Assembly: GCF_902635505.1 (NCBI RefSeq)
Contig: NC_045428.1
Span: 217,180,301-217,244,300, forward strand
Origin: Sarcophilus harrisii
Lineage: Eukaryota > Chordata > Mammalia > Dasyuromorphia > Dasyuridae
Direction: 5' to 3'
Length of the DNA: 64,000 bases
Both the position numbers and the translations under genes were made by a program. This document shows, piece by piece, positions 1-10,207 of this stretch; the stretch's first letter is position 1; the number at the start of each line of letters is the position of its first letter. Under the pieces are notes generated by a model. That model ran no database searches and was not told where the DNA came from. It saw only the letters and a list, made by a program, of their open reading frames with translations.

Positions 1-765
1 AAAATTTATTTTTTATTTTTTTTATTATTTTTTTTTATTTAATAGCCTTTTATTTAGAGGTTATATGTATGAGTAACTTTACAGCATTAACAATTGCCAA
101 ACCTCTTGTTCCAATTTTTTACCTCTTAACCCTCACCCCCTCCCCCAGATGGCAGGATGTCCAGTAGATGTTAAATATATTAAAATATAAATTAGATACA
201 TAATAAGTATACATGACCAAACCGTTAATTTGCTGTACAAAAAGAATCAGACTCTGAAATATTGTACAATTAGCTTGTAAAGGAAATCAAAAATGCAGGT
301 GGGCATAAATATAGGGATTGGGAATTCAATGTAATGGTTTTTAGTCATCTCCCAGAGTTCTTTCGCTGGGCGTAGCTGGTTCAGTTCATTACTGCTCCAT
401 TGGAAATGATTTGATTGATCTTACTGCTGAGGATGGCCAGGTCCATCAGAACTGGTCATTATATAGTATTGTTGTTGAAGTATATAATGATCTCTTGGCC
501 CTGATCGTTTCACTCAGCATCAGTTCGTGTAAGTCTCTCCAGGCCTTTCTGAAATCATCCTGTTGGTCATTTCTTACAGAACAATAATATTCCATAATAT
601 TCATATGCCACAATTTATTTAGCCATTCTCCAATTGATGGGCATCCTCTCAGTTTCCAGTTTCTAGCCACTACAAAGAGGGCTGCCACAAACATTTGTGC
701 ACGTACAGGTCCCTTTCCCTTCTTTATGATCTCTTTGGAATATAAGCCCAGTAGTATGTGTTACT
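1..765 (-). mobile_element. L1 LINE 3' end, 5'-truncated, cut by the window edge
   Basis: Read on the minus strand, 694-446 encodes the C-terminus of L1 ORF2 (MFVAALFVVARNWKLRGCPS, then EYYCSVRNDQQDDFRKAW), which aligns with the MFIAALFTIAKTW...MEYYAAIKNDEF tail of human L1 ORF2. The 3'UTR follows, with a C-rich block (G-rich on the element strand) near 133-147 and a T-rich start (poly-A tail of a minus-strand insertion) before about 45. The copy ends near 765 inside the LLGLYPKE coding segment, so it is strongly 5'-truncated. It is the same subfamily as the copies at 8470-9258 and 33391-33701. It cannot retrotranspose. Confidence 0.93.
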
Positions 766-1134
766 CTTTTGTTGGAATATAGGGCCAGTAATGTCATCAG
801 GTCCAATCTGCTTTGTATTATGTGTGGTTTTCAAAGAAGTTGCATTTCAGAAAATTGTAGAATGTTTCAACAGGAAATGATTTTATAGAACATATAATCC
901 AATCCCCTCATTTTCTCTATGCATAAAAACTCACATGGACAAAAAAGCTATGATTTGCACAAGTACCTATGACTGCTGACAGAGTCTTATGAAGTATTTC
1001 TCATTTGTGTTGTTGCCAGTGTGCAGCTCTCCCAGTAATCTTGCTCCTATGGATCTTTGTTTCTGTATTTATCGCTTTACCCCTATAGTTACCCATCTGT
1101 TATGGAGAATGAAAGGAGGAAGCATGATATAATG

Positions 1135-1330
1135 GGAAAAAAAATACTTTGGAATTAGAGGATCTGGGATCTTATACATTGTTAGCTGCATATGTTTGCA
1201 ATAAAATAGTAGGTGACTACTAACCTCTAAATGAGACAACTCTCTTAAAAACATGAGATACAGAACAGTTGCCTACCTTCATTGGTAGAGGGAATTTCCT
1301 CATATGTAGTTCCTAACATTAGTGAAATAA
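1135..1330 (+). mobile_element. Marsupial tRNA-derived SINE remnant inside the left arm
   Basis: The 3' half is recognisable by the phrase cattggtagagggaatttcc followed by gtagttcctaacattagtga, typical of the longer marsupial MAR1/MON1-type CORE-SINEs. A similar segment occurs at 16795-16965. The right arm holds the orthologous piece at 35235-35440 in reverse, which shows the SINE was present before the block was duplicated. Confidence 0.7.
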
Positions 1331-2299
1331 GTGTCTGGCTTTTTTGTTCTTAGTCATGATGCTGTCTTCCATAAGACATATAAACCAACAATTCTGTTTC
1401 ATAATGTTATGATGAAAATCAAATGCAACATTATAATGTAAGCCATTTTGGCACCAAGGTACTATGTAAACATGACTTATGTTATTCCTCTTAATCAATT
1501 TGTTACTCCCTCTATCTGAATAAAGCTACTGATCACTGAGGAAGAGTAGGGTGAGATGACAATGGTGGATTATGTTTCCATTTATGTGTAAAAGAGAATA
1601 CAAATCCCAGGGCAAATATGAGGGGAAACAGGCTAGAAAGGAATGAACAAGTAAGGATCTATAAATCAGTTAAGTGGGGCCTTGAAGAAGAAGGGGACAT
1701 CTCTCCCTAGAAGAGTGTTGCAGAGCACTGAACCTACCATCCATTCCCAAGTCCCATTTGAACTGACTATTCTAGAGGATTTAGGAGTAAGAAATAGGGG
1801 GAACAGTAGGAATAAGCTACCTTAGTTTGTCTTTAATATGTGCAATGGAAGGAAGCAACCTCTCCACCAACAAGAATTTTCAAAGAAGAAAATGAAGAGA
1901 GGGTGTCTATGGTTTAAATCTTTTTTTTGCCAACATACATCTGCTCTCTCTCTTTTCTTTCCAGGGCCATCACACCAAGCCGATAACAATAGACAAACCC
2001 AATGCTTTAGAACACAGTGTTAGTGACCTACAATTTTATCTTAAATGACATAGTTCAGAAGAACTAATTTGAAGTTTCTTTTTCATCTGTAACTTTATTC
2101 TTTTATACATAGTTTTTTTTTAGACAAGATATTACATAAATCACACTTTAAAGGGTTAGAACATTAATTCCATTCTGGTAAACAATAATAACAACAAACT
2201 TTTTGTAGGATCCTTATAAATTAATGACATTCCCAAACTTAGATAACCTATTTCTAGGCTCAGAATTCTTTGGGGTTCAGAGAGTTCACTGAAAAAAAA

Positions 2300-2460
2300 A
2301 TTTAGAGTGATAGAGATACAGATTTCTCAAGCTTAGAGATCATATAACTCAAAAACCTCACTTTATAAATGAGACAATTGAAGCCTGGGGGGATAAAATG
2401 AGTTACCTAGTTTACAATACCTGTCTTCAAACTCCCAATCCAGTTCTCTTCAGGTTACAC
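2300..2460 (-). mobile_element. MIR/THER-type CORE-SINE fragment
   Basis: Contains the degraded core 'ctttataaatgagacaattgaagcc' pattern followed by a remnant of the 'agttacctag' block, the reverse of the usual therian CORE-SINE order. It is shared with the right arm (about 33940-34090, inverted), so it predates the duplication. Confidence 0.55.
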
Positions 2461-2919
2461 TGAGTAAACAATTTCAGTTAAGACAAAATTCTTTACTAAT
2501 TCTGATTTCTATGCTTATAATGATCCCAGTTGCTCTCTCAAGAAATATCCTTTAAGTTCTTCAATCATGTTATGAACCCCATAATGCCATACTATTGGAG
2601 GCTCTCAGAATAGGTACCAGAAATTCTCTAGAATAATTGTAATAAAGGCAGAGAGGAAGCCAAGAGCCAGAAAAGTTATTTGAGAATATAATTATATTAG
2701 CATCTATCTTTGTAAGGCCATCTAACAGACTGAGGTAAAGATGACTTGGATGAAAGTGGATGGTAGTACTGGGAATGGAGGGAAATCCATTCATGTAACA
2801 ATTCCACTAAGATCTATAATACTCACTTGAAAGTTCTTAAGGTTTTAGATTTAGATTCAAACCCTTTCTCCCTCCAAAATACCATAGTACATTTATTTGA
2901 ATACTTTTGGAAATATGTA

Positions 2920-3205
2920 GGTATGTATGGATGCATACATCCACACACACATGCAAACATGCATGTAAATACACATGTATATACATACATAGTAAAGCTA
3001 AATAAATATAGATACTATATAATCCATAGCATATTCAAAATGTACATATGTATATTCACAGTAAATATAAATATGTCTATGTAATCATTTGTATTATATG
3101 GATTGTATAATGTGTGTTTTATATCATATATATACATGTGCATGTGTATTCTCCACCTATATACATATGTCAATATACATGTCTATGTATGTAAACACAT
3201 ACAAT
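2920..3205. repeat. Degenerate (ATGT/ATAC)n-rich tract
   Basis: A tract of alternating tatgta, cacaca and tatata tetramers, probably a decayed microsatellite. Comparable tracts lie at 32220-32310 and 32770-33180 in the right arm of the inverted duplication, so the microsatellite was probably part of the ancestral block and expanded separately in each arm. Confidence 0.7.
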
Positions 3206-3552
3206 TTCAATTAACTTTATTGGCAAAAATTTACAATTCCATTTGACTTTATTGGCAAATTACTTTGGGATTTGATCCAAGAAAAACAATTCAGAGGAGG
3301 TGACATTGATAACTTTATGAGTTGCTTTCATCACTATAGTTAATTGACAGAACATTTGCTCTGTGAGGAGATTCTAGCGAAGAAACTTCCTTTCTTCAAG
3401 CTTTCCCCAGGGAAATCAACATTTCTGCTTTTGGTGGGTGAAGGCTGGAGTTCAACTTTTGAGATGTGTTTGAAAAGCCTTCTGAATATGAAAAACAATT
3501 TCCTGGGCCAGACTGGTGATAGGATGAGGAGATGGAAGAGTGAGTGGCAAAA

Positions 3553-3725
3553 ATAGGAAGAACGCTAAATTTGGAGTCAGAGGACTGGATTTAAATTCTG
3601 CCTCCACAATATATTGCCAATGAGACCTTGGATTAACCACTCTGGGCCACATTCTCCTTATCTTAAAAAGGGGGTTCATAGATGATGATTAAGATTCTTT
3701 CCAGCTCTAAATCCCATGACTCAAA
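3553..3725 (+). mobile_element. MIR/THER1-type CORE-SINE
   Basis: The order of motifs is that of a therian MIR-like SINE: 'ttggagtcagaggac', 'gagaccttggattaaccactctgggcc', a degraded 'tccttatcttaaaa' and a 'ttctttccagctctaaatccc' 3' end. It is diverged throughout, as expected for an early therian insertion. Confidence 0.75.
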
Positions 3726-4374
3726 TCCAAAGACAAATATTTTCCACAGGATTTGAAGTAGTTGTTATTGTTTTTTGTTATTGTTTGTTTTACTCCATGT
3801 GATAAGTTTTTCTAAAGTCCTTCCAAATGAGAAGCCCTTCCAGGCTCCCCATTTTTTCTTGTATAGAGTCATAAATCCACATGGATCCCCAAATACCAAT
3901 GATCCTTCCCCATGATCCTTCCCACAACTTTTGAGGTTGAGAGTATTTGTGTTGGGAGATGAGTACTTTTAGACTATATCCTCCTTAGCACCCAGAAAAC
4001 CAAATGCAAAAGGACAAGTAGGAAAGGGTTTGGGGGATGTGATTCCTAAAGAGAGAATCCTTTGCAAGTTTGCTGAATACTTTCTTCTACTATTTCACTG
4101 TTTGGACCTAAAGAGGAGATTCCAAATGAGGCATACACATTCGTAAGTACAGCTATAGATTTTACTTTATTTGAGTAATCCTTAACACTATTTCATATCA
4201 TTCCAAAAGTTTAAATTCAAAACCCAGCCAGCATAGCAGTGCCATAGTCAGGTGGAAGTTTGAGGTGGAAGAGTCTGAACATTTCAGAATGTGTTCTGGA
4301 GACCAGGTAATATAGTGTGGATCTTAAGGAAACCCATTCTTTGCAGGTTCTAGAGCTGAGGTTTTCAAAGAGTG
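3726..4374. other. No recognised feature
   Basis: AT-rich single-copy-looking sequence. No reading frame, RNA gene or repeat was recognised. Confidence 0.5.
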
Positions 4375-4545
4375 TGCCAAATATCCTAGATGTAGAGCTA
4401 GAAGAGAACTTAAGGATAATCTAGTCTAACTTTCTCATTTTACAAATGAGAAAAATGAGGCTCAGAGAGTTCATAGGATTTTTTCAAGGTCATATAAAAA
4501 GGAAGTGTCAGAAATGTGATTTAAACCGAGGTCATTTCTGGTCTT
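4375..4545 (-). mobile_element. MIR/THER-type CORE-SINE
   Basis: Shows 'tagagctagaagagaact', 'ctaactttctcattttacaa', 'aaatgaggctcagagag' and a degraded 'tttcaaggtcatat' block in the inverted order typical of therian MIR-like SINEs on the minus strand. It is strongly diverged. Confidence 0.7.
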
Positions 4546-5009
4546 TGCTAGTAATATTAGGTAGGACTATAAAATATGAAATTTATACTTATCATCAGTG
4601 AATTTACTCTTTTAGTCAGATGCCTATTTCTCTCTTATTTGGCCCCTTTCTTTCCAGACCGACCAACCAACCAAACAAACAAACAAAAACAACAATGCAA
4701 GACATGTAGAGAAAAAGAAAAATTTGAGAAGCACATTATAAAAATACTTGACAGGGAGTGGCTGAAATGGAGAGCCATCTGCTGTTCAATATTGGTATTG
4801 CACTCAATTTTTCTATTACTAGTAACAGAATAGATTTTCTGATGCATTGTGACAATGCTCTAAACTTCCCATGCTTTCTGCACGCACGTCACAATAACAA
4901 TTGCATTCATTAACACCTTAAAAATGATATTAATTAAATAATTTAAACATTTATAGCGATTAATGAAAACATTGATTTATTTGGGTGTGTCATTGAAACA
5001 AGCACTTTG

Positions 5010-5240
5010 TTGATTTATTTTTTAATACACATTGCTTTATGAATAATGTTGGAAGAGAAAAATCAGAATAAAAGGGAAAAACCATGAGAAAGGAAAAAAA
5101 ACAGAAAAAAGAAGTAAACATAGAGTGTGTTGATTTACATTCAATTTCCATAGTTCTTTTTCTGGGTAGAAATGGCATTTTCTATCCAAAGTCTATTGAG
5201 AATGGCTTGGATCACTGAACCACAGAGATGAACCAAATGT
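5010..5240 (-). mobile_element. Old L1 3'UTR fragment
   Basis: The reverse complement matches the 3'UTR of an older L1 group also seen at 39100-39235, 47080-47290 and 27770-27960: a 'gaaaaatcagaacaaaaggg' relative, a 'catgagaaag' A-rich block, then 'tttacattcaatttccatag' and 'agaaatggcattttctatcc'. The young solo LTR at 5333 landed just downstream. Confidence 0.75.
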
Positions 5241-5332
5241 GACTCTGAGCAAGTTATAAGGCAATGGCGAATCCCTCTAGTGTCTCTGCTGAGAAAACAC
5301 AAAATAAGATCATGAACTAGACAGACTGAACC

Positions 5333-5706
5333 TGTAATGGGCTGAAGCTCCAGTTGATGTACTGAGGTCCCAAGCACGTGAGGCTAAATAGTAATTGGGC
5401 TATACTCTATTAATATATATGCTTGGAGAAAGAATAGCCCCGCCCACTCTTTGTGCAAGTCCTGATGTGTTGTATAGGAAATGATGATTTTGGTGGGTGG
5501 AGGCAGAGGGGCGGAGAGAGAAGTGGAAAGAAACTGATGGCTGGTTTCTTGTTGCAGCTGCACACATTGCTATTGTGATCCCCTATTCACTTCCGATCTC
5601 CCTTCACGTCTGATCCTTTTTCACCTCTACTGAGAATAAAGATTGAAGATTTTCCCTTAACCTGAATTCCTGATTCTGGCTAATTTTAAAATACGCAGTC
5701 TTCACA
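5333..5706 (+). mobile_element. Solo LTR of a class II (ERVK-like) endogenous retrovirus
   Basis: A 374-bp LTR beginning TGTAATGGGC and ending CTTCACA, flanked on both sides by the perfect 6-bp target duplication tgaacc (5327-5332 and 5707-5712). A 6-bp duplication is usual for betaretrovirus-like (class II) elements. A TATA-like ttaatatata lies at about 5410 and the polyadenylation signal aataaa at 5635-5640. Two GC-box-like motifs sit at about 5437-5446 and 5508-5515. It is closely related to the LTR at 63219. The perfect flanks and several retained CpGs suggest one of the younger insertions here. No internal region remains, so it probably arose by LTR-LTR recombination. Confidence 0.9.
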
Positions 5707-5719
5707 TGAACCCAATTCA

Positions 5720-5912
5720 AAAAATATGCCAGGTTCTCTGATAAGTACTTTACAATTATTATCCTATTTAATCCTTACATCCCAGGGTTGTGGCTACTAT
5801 AATTATCCCCATTTAACAGATGGGGAAACTGAGGCAAATAGAAGTGTTTTGTCAAGGGTCATATAGCTAGTAAGTTTCAAAGGCCAAATTTGAACTTAGG
5901 TATCCTGAATCT
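5720..5912 (-). mobile_element. MIR-like SINE (MON1/MIR type)
   Basis: Recognisable by 'taagtactttacaattatta', 'taattatccccatttaacagatgggg', 'aaactgaggcaaatag' and 'catatagctagtaag' followed by the 'tttgaactt' block. This is the standard order for a minus-strand mammalian MIR-like element. Confidence 0.85.
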
Positions 5913-6265
5913 AGGCAGGGTTTATTAATCTTTTTCTCTTTGTGATCTCTTTTTGTCCAAGAAATTTTTATGCAGTCCTGGGTATTTAGGCTTATAAAAT
6001 AGACATACAAATCAAACACTGATAATAAATCATGAAGGAAATTTAAAACATTTTTTAGGTATAGATATAATTTTACAATTTTTTAAAGATGAAAGAAAAT
6101 TTACATACTAATGATATCAATGTGCTTACTTATTTTTACATAAGGAATTAAATCTTGGCTGAGTATTTGGTAACTTTTGCTGCTGTTAAATTTTTCATGA
6201 TCCCTCCTTACACACATCTAGAGCTCATGACTCCACAGTTTAAAAAAGTTTTGATCTATATACCA
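5913..6265. mobile_element. Non-autonomous terminal-inverted-repeat element (copy 1)
   Basis: Similar along most of its length to 6976-7290: both have 'cagggcttcttaaact'-like left ends, 'gtgatc', 'ataaatcatga', 'aaatttacatacta' and 'tttacataaggaattaa'. The left end is roughly complementary to the right end near 6238-6260 ('agtttaaaaaagttttgatc'), which suggests a short hAT-like DNA transposon without coding capacity. The family name is not assigned. The family looks like a marsupial repeat with 'cttcttaaact' termini. Confidence 0.55.
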
Positions 6266-6570
6266 GTTAACTGCCCTGTCTTCTATATGATTAACTTTTC
6301 TAGTTCCATTATTATCAGATCTTGAGTAGTGTGCTTACCTGGGACCCCAAAAGATCATTCAGATTTGCTTGGGTCTAGCTCTTCTATCTGACCAATGACC
6401 TCCTTGGCCACTCAGATCCTTGTACTAATATTGGGATTTGATCAAAAATTATTTTTGTAGCTATTCCTCTCTGTGTTAAGAATAATCTGGAAAAGTTACA
6501 GATATTTAATAAACAATTCTAGTCTCTGCCAATAAGTATAACCAAGGCATATAGGATTAAAGTAAAAAAA

Positions 6571-6660
6571 AATATATATATATATATATATACGTATACA
6601 TATACACACATATATATGTGTATGTATATGTATACGTATATATATATATATATATATATA
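6571..6660. repeat. AT/TG microsatellite forming a quasi-palindrome
   Basis: A run of about 20 bases of (TA)n, then tacgtatacatataca, a short centre, tgtatatgtatacgta, then another (TA)n run. The two tacgta arms at 6591-6596 and 6633-6638 are symmetric about 6614/6615, so nearly 90 bases can fold on themselves. All of it alternates purine and pyrimidine. Confidence 0.85.
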
Positions 6661-6975
6661 TATAGCTAAAAATTTTTTATGTAAGATTTTTCTCAATTTT
6701 CTCCGGGATTTCATAATGTAGGACTATCTAAAATCAAAAGAATTTTGGACAGAAAATCTCTCTTATTTCATCTTCAGAAAAGTAAAAGACTCAGTTTTAT
6801 CCCAGACATGTAACACATATATATCACCACAAGTAACATAATAGCACTTACATAAAAAAAAATATTTACTTCAAAAGAATCACAAATAGATATGCTCTCC
6901 CCAATACATGGGAGGCACCACCTTAGTTTCTGGGAAGAAGATAAATATTGGATTCATAGTTTTAGCTTGGTTTTT

Positions 6976-7290
6976 AGAGCAGGGCTTCTTAAACTTTCCC
7001 TTCTTATAACACCTTTTCACCTGAGAAATTTTCATGTGATCCCAGGTATATAGGTACATAAGCATACAGATTAAACATTTACTGATAAATCATAAAAAAA
7101 ATTATTTTGAAACAATTCTTTGGCATACATGTAATTTTACTATTTATTAAAGACCAAAACAAATTTACATACTACTGAGAAGAATGTGTTGTTTATTTTT
7201 ACATAAGGAATTAACTCTTGGTAGAATATTTGATAATTCAGGATGGAGAACATCTTCAATGTTTTTCAGAGTTGATCAATATTTTGATTG
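6976..7290. mobile_element. Non-autonomous terminal-inverted-repeat element (copy 2)
   Basis: Second copy of the element at 5913-6265, better preserved at its left end (gagcagggcttcttaaactt). The right end is not clear because similarity fades before the L1 piece at 7400. Not named. Confidence 0.5.
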
Positions 7291-7399
7291 TATAATTGTC
7301 AACGCTGAGAACTCTGCTTTGCATAAATATGTAGCACAAAATGGCAGAAGTATGTTTAAAGTAATTTCAGAAATTGTTGGAAATTCTGTCCTAATCCCA

Positions 7400-7572
7400 G
7401 GCCTTTCTGAAATCATCCTGTTGGTCATTTCTTACCAAACAATAATATTCCATAATATTCATATACCACAATTTGTTCAGCCATTCTCCAATTGATGGGC
7501 ATCCACTCAGTTTCCAGTTTCTGGCCACTACAAAGAAGGCTGCCACAAACATTCGTGCACATACAAGTCCCT
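7400..7572 (-). mobile_element. L1 ORF2 C-terminal fragment
   Basis: The minus strand encodes MFVAAFFVVARNWKLSGCPS followed by EYYCLVRNDQQDDFRKAW, the L1 ORF2 tail. It lacks the 3'UTR, and a run of about 25 T at 7573-7597 abuts it. An L1 3'UTR on the opposite strand follows at about 7640-7850, so the pair could be a single 5'-inverted insertion. Confidence 0.85.
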
Positions 7573-7639
7573 TTTTTTTTTTTTTTTTTTTTTTTTTAAC
7601 TGTTGCTTGATAACTCAGCAAATTTTCTTAAATTTTTGA

Positions 7640-7850
7640 TCTGATTTTTTTCTTGTGCAACATGATAATTGTGGAAATATGGAAATATGTATAGAAGAAT
7701 TGCACATGTTTAACATATATTGGATTACTTGTCATCTAGAGGAAAGGATGGACGAAAGGGAGGGAAATTGGAACATAAGGTTTTGCAAGGATGAATGTTG
7801 AAAATTATCTATGCATATGTTTTGAAAATAAAAAGCTTTATGTATATATA
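7640..7850 (+). mobile_element. L1 3'UTR end
   Basis: Plus-strand 3'UTR of the L1 group also seen at 10980-11232: 'cttgtgcaacatgataattg', 'catctagaggaaaggatgg', 'ttttgcaaggatgaatgttg' and a 'ttttgaaaataaaaagc' end. It is oriented against the ORF2 piece at 7400-7572. Confidence 0.8.
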
Positions 7851-7896
7851 TGTATATATATAAGCTTTTAATGACAGTTGACATGCTTTTTATTTC

Positions 7897-8408
7897 TTTT
7901 TTAAAATTTTTTAAAATTTTATTTTTTTAATAGCTTTTTGTTTGCAAGTTATATGCATGGGTAATTTTATAGTATTGACAATTGCCAAACCTTTTATTCC
8001 AATTTTTCCCCTCCTTCCCCCCACCCCCGCCCCTACATGGCACGTTGACCAATACATGTTAAATATGTTAAAGTATAAATTAAATACAATATAAGTATAC
8101 ATGTCCTAACAGTTATTTTGCTGTACAAAAAGAATTGGACTTTGAAATAGTGTACAATTAGCCTGTGAAGGAAATAAAAAATGCAGGCGGACAAAAATAT
8201 AGATATTGGGAATTCTATGTAGTGGTTCATAGTCATCTCCCAGAGTTCTTTTGCTGGGTGTAGCTGGTTCAATTCATTACTGCTCTATTGGAACTGATTT
8301 GGTTCATCTCATTGCTGGAGATGTCCACGTCTATCAGAATTGATCATCATATAATATTGTTGTTGAAGTATATATTGATCTCCTGGTCCTGCTCATTTCA
8401 CTCAGCAT
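7897..8408 (-). mobile_element. 5'-truncated L1 with 14-bp target duplication
   Basis: The 3' end and end of ORF2 of a young L1 group on the minus strand. It is bounded by the direct repeat atgctttttatttc at 7883-7896 and 8409-8422. The 3'UTR carries the C-rich block (8006-8033) seen in the related copies. About 510 bp long, with no coding capacity. Confidence 0.92.
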
Positions 8409-8469
8409 ATGCTTTTTATTTCAATTGAGTATGGTTTGTGAACCCAATTTAGTTTTTTAAAATCAAAAT

Positions 8470-9258
8470 TTGAATGGAAGTATTTCTGAAACTATGTCTG
8501 TGCATACCCTTTGATCCAGCAGTGTTACTACTGGGCTTATATCCCAAAGAGATCATAAAGAAGGGAAAGGCACCTGTATGTGCACGAATGTTTGTGGCAG
8601 CCTTCTTTGTAGTGGCCAGAAACTGGAAACTGAGTGGATGCCCATCAATTGGAGAATGGCTGAACAAATTGTGGTATATGAATATTATGGAATATTATTG
8701 TTTGGTAAGAAATGACCAACAACAGGATGATTTCAGAAAGGCCTGGAGAGACTTACACGAACTGATGCTGAGTAAAACGAGCAGGGCCAGGAGATCATTA
8801 TATACTTCAACAACAATACTATATAATGACCAATTCTGATGGACCTGGCCATCCTCAGCAATGAGATGAACCAAATCAGTTCCAATAGAATAGTAATGAA
8901 CTGAATCAGCTATGCCCAGTGAAAGAACTCTGGGAGATGACTAAAAACCATTATATTGAATTCCCAATCCCTATATTTTTGCCCACCTGCATTTTTGATT
9001 TCCTTCACAGGCTAATTGTACAATATTTCAGAGTCCGATTCTTTTTGTACAGCAAAATAACAATTTGGTCATGTATACTTATTGTGTATCTTATTTATAT
9101 TTAATATATTTAACATCTACTGGTCATCCTGCCATCTGGGGGAGGGGGTGGGGGGAAGGAGGGGAAAAATTGGGACAAGAGGTTTGGCAATTGTCAATGC
9201 TGTAAAGTTACTCATACATATAACCTGTAAATAAAAGGCTATTAAAATTTTTAAAAAA
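8470..9258 (+). mobile_element. 5'-truncated L1, best-preserved ORF2 tail in the window
   Basis: 8474-8839 reads LCIPFDPAVLLLGLYPKEII, then ARMFVAAFFVVARNWKLSGC, CPSIGEWLNKLWYMNIMEYY and RDLHELMLS, ending ILYNDQF. It is collinear with the end of human L1 ORF2 (IPFDPAIPLLGIYPKD, RMFIAALFTIAKTW, MEYYAAIKNDEF). About 400 bp of 3'UTR follow, with a G-rich tract at 9138-9166 and an 'ataaaaggctattaaaa' end. The endonuclease and reverse transcriptase domains are absent. It appears to be one of the younger L1 copies here. Confidence 0.95.
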
Positions 9259-9450
9259 TGATTAAATGTTTGAGAAGTTATTTTCTTTTTCTTTTTTGTC
9301 CAGCTTTATTTTATTTGAAGAAACAGAATAAGAAAGAAAAACAAAAAGCAGAAAAGCAACATAAAACAAAACAAAAGAGAACATTATCATGTGCCCAGCA
9401 GAAAATCAGGGAGGATTCAAAATACATAACAGCAAATACCAATTTAAGAA

Positions 9451-9451
9451 A

Positions 9452-9489
<38 letters not shown>
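9451..9489. repeat. (TG)n microsatellite
   Basis: About 18 uninterrupted TG units. Likely polymorphic. Confidence 0.97.
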
Positions 9490-9493
<4 letters not shown>

Positions 9494-9940
9494 TAGTAGG
9501 AGAAATTATATTCATGAGTGTCTGTCTTTTCTTTACTTTCTTGAAAATTGTTCTTTTGTTCTCTGCAGAACATCCTATTTACTTTATTCTTTTCCCCCCT
9601 TTCATCCTCCCTCCTCCCAAGCAGGCTATAATTAAGAAAGAATATATTTATGTATACATATGTAGATATATACATACATACATATATACATACACATATA
9701 TCTTCCTTTTATCCCCTTAACTCTCCCAAGCAAGTTAAAGAAAAAATATTTATTTATAGATATGTAGATATATACATACCTAGAAAGACTCTCACACACA
9801 CATACCCCACATATTATTTCTTTGGAGGAAATATAACCTTGTAGTCATTAAAAGTAAATCATTTCCTTCAAGACTCTTTGAATATCATTAATACCAATCA
9901 ATAATGGGAATCTCCTTAAGCACAAAACCAAAAGTATATA

Positions 9941-9943
9941 CAT

Positions 9944-9976
<33 letters not shown>
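9941..9976. repeat. (CA)n microsatellite
   Basis: About 16 CA units, followed by catgcatgcatg. Confidence 0.97.
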
Positions 9977-9978
<2 letters not shown>

Positions 9979-10043
9979 CATGCATGTACACAATCTGAAC
10001 ACACAGAAAGAACTTATTTATTTATTTATTTTTAAAAAGTGCA

Positions 10044-10100
10044 CAATGAGCAAGGGTAGCTAGGTGCATAGAGTGTTGGGCCTGGAGTCCAGAAGACTCC
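10044..10100 (+). mobile_element. SINE head fragment
   Basis: 'gggtagctaggtgcatagag' followed by 'ggcctggagtccagaagactc' is the tRNA-like head of a marsupial SINE. The rest is replaced by L1 sequence starting at about 10105. Confidence 0.7.
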
Positions 10101-10104
10101 TCTT

Positions 10105-10207
10105 TATGTCTTTCTTTTTGTTTTTTAATAATAGCTTTTTATTTTCAAAATAGATGCAAAGATAGTTTTCAACATTCACCCTTGTAAAACCTTGCATTTC
10201 AAATTTT
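10105..10207 (-). mobile_element. L1 3'-terminal fragment
   Basis: Only about 100 bp of L1 3' end ('taatagctttttattttcaa', 'caacattcacccttg', 'aaaccttgcatttcaaattt') on the minus strand, directly abutting the plus-strand L1 at 10208. Confidence 0.8.

Larger units (their letters stand above)
980..3370 (+). repeat. Left arm of a long inverted segmental duplication
   Basis: This stretch matches the reverse complement of about 32640-35590 in collinear order. Examples: 1017-1040 with 35520-35545 (shared cagtgtgcagctctcccagt), 1250-1460 with 35110-35320, 1500-1760 with 34950-35090, 1780-2450 with 33940-34710, 2750-2830 with 33240-33310, and 3220-3360 with 32640-32765. Both arms carry the same SINE remnant (1135-1330) and the same MIR-like piece (2300-2460) at matching positions, so this is a duplicated block of mixed DNA and not two copies of one transposon. 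By eye the identity is about 80 percent, so it is old. No coding potential was seen. Confidence 0.85.

Noticed and set aside
8474-8839. 121-codon frame that could be called a host gene
   Set aside because: The peptide is plainly the C-terminal part of L1 ORF2 and recurs in at least eight places in this window.
9454-9720. Cys/Val-repeat frame
   Set aside because: Translation of the (TG)n microsatellite.
9453-9976. CRISPR-like array
   Set aside because: Only dinucleotide microsatellites. No repeat-spacer structure, and the DNA is vertebrate.
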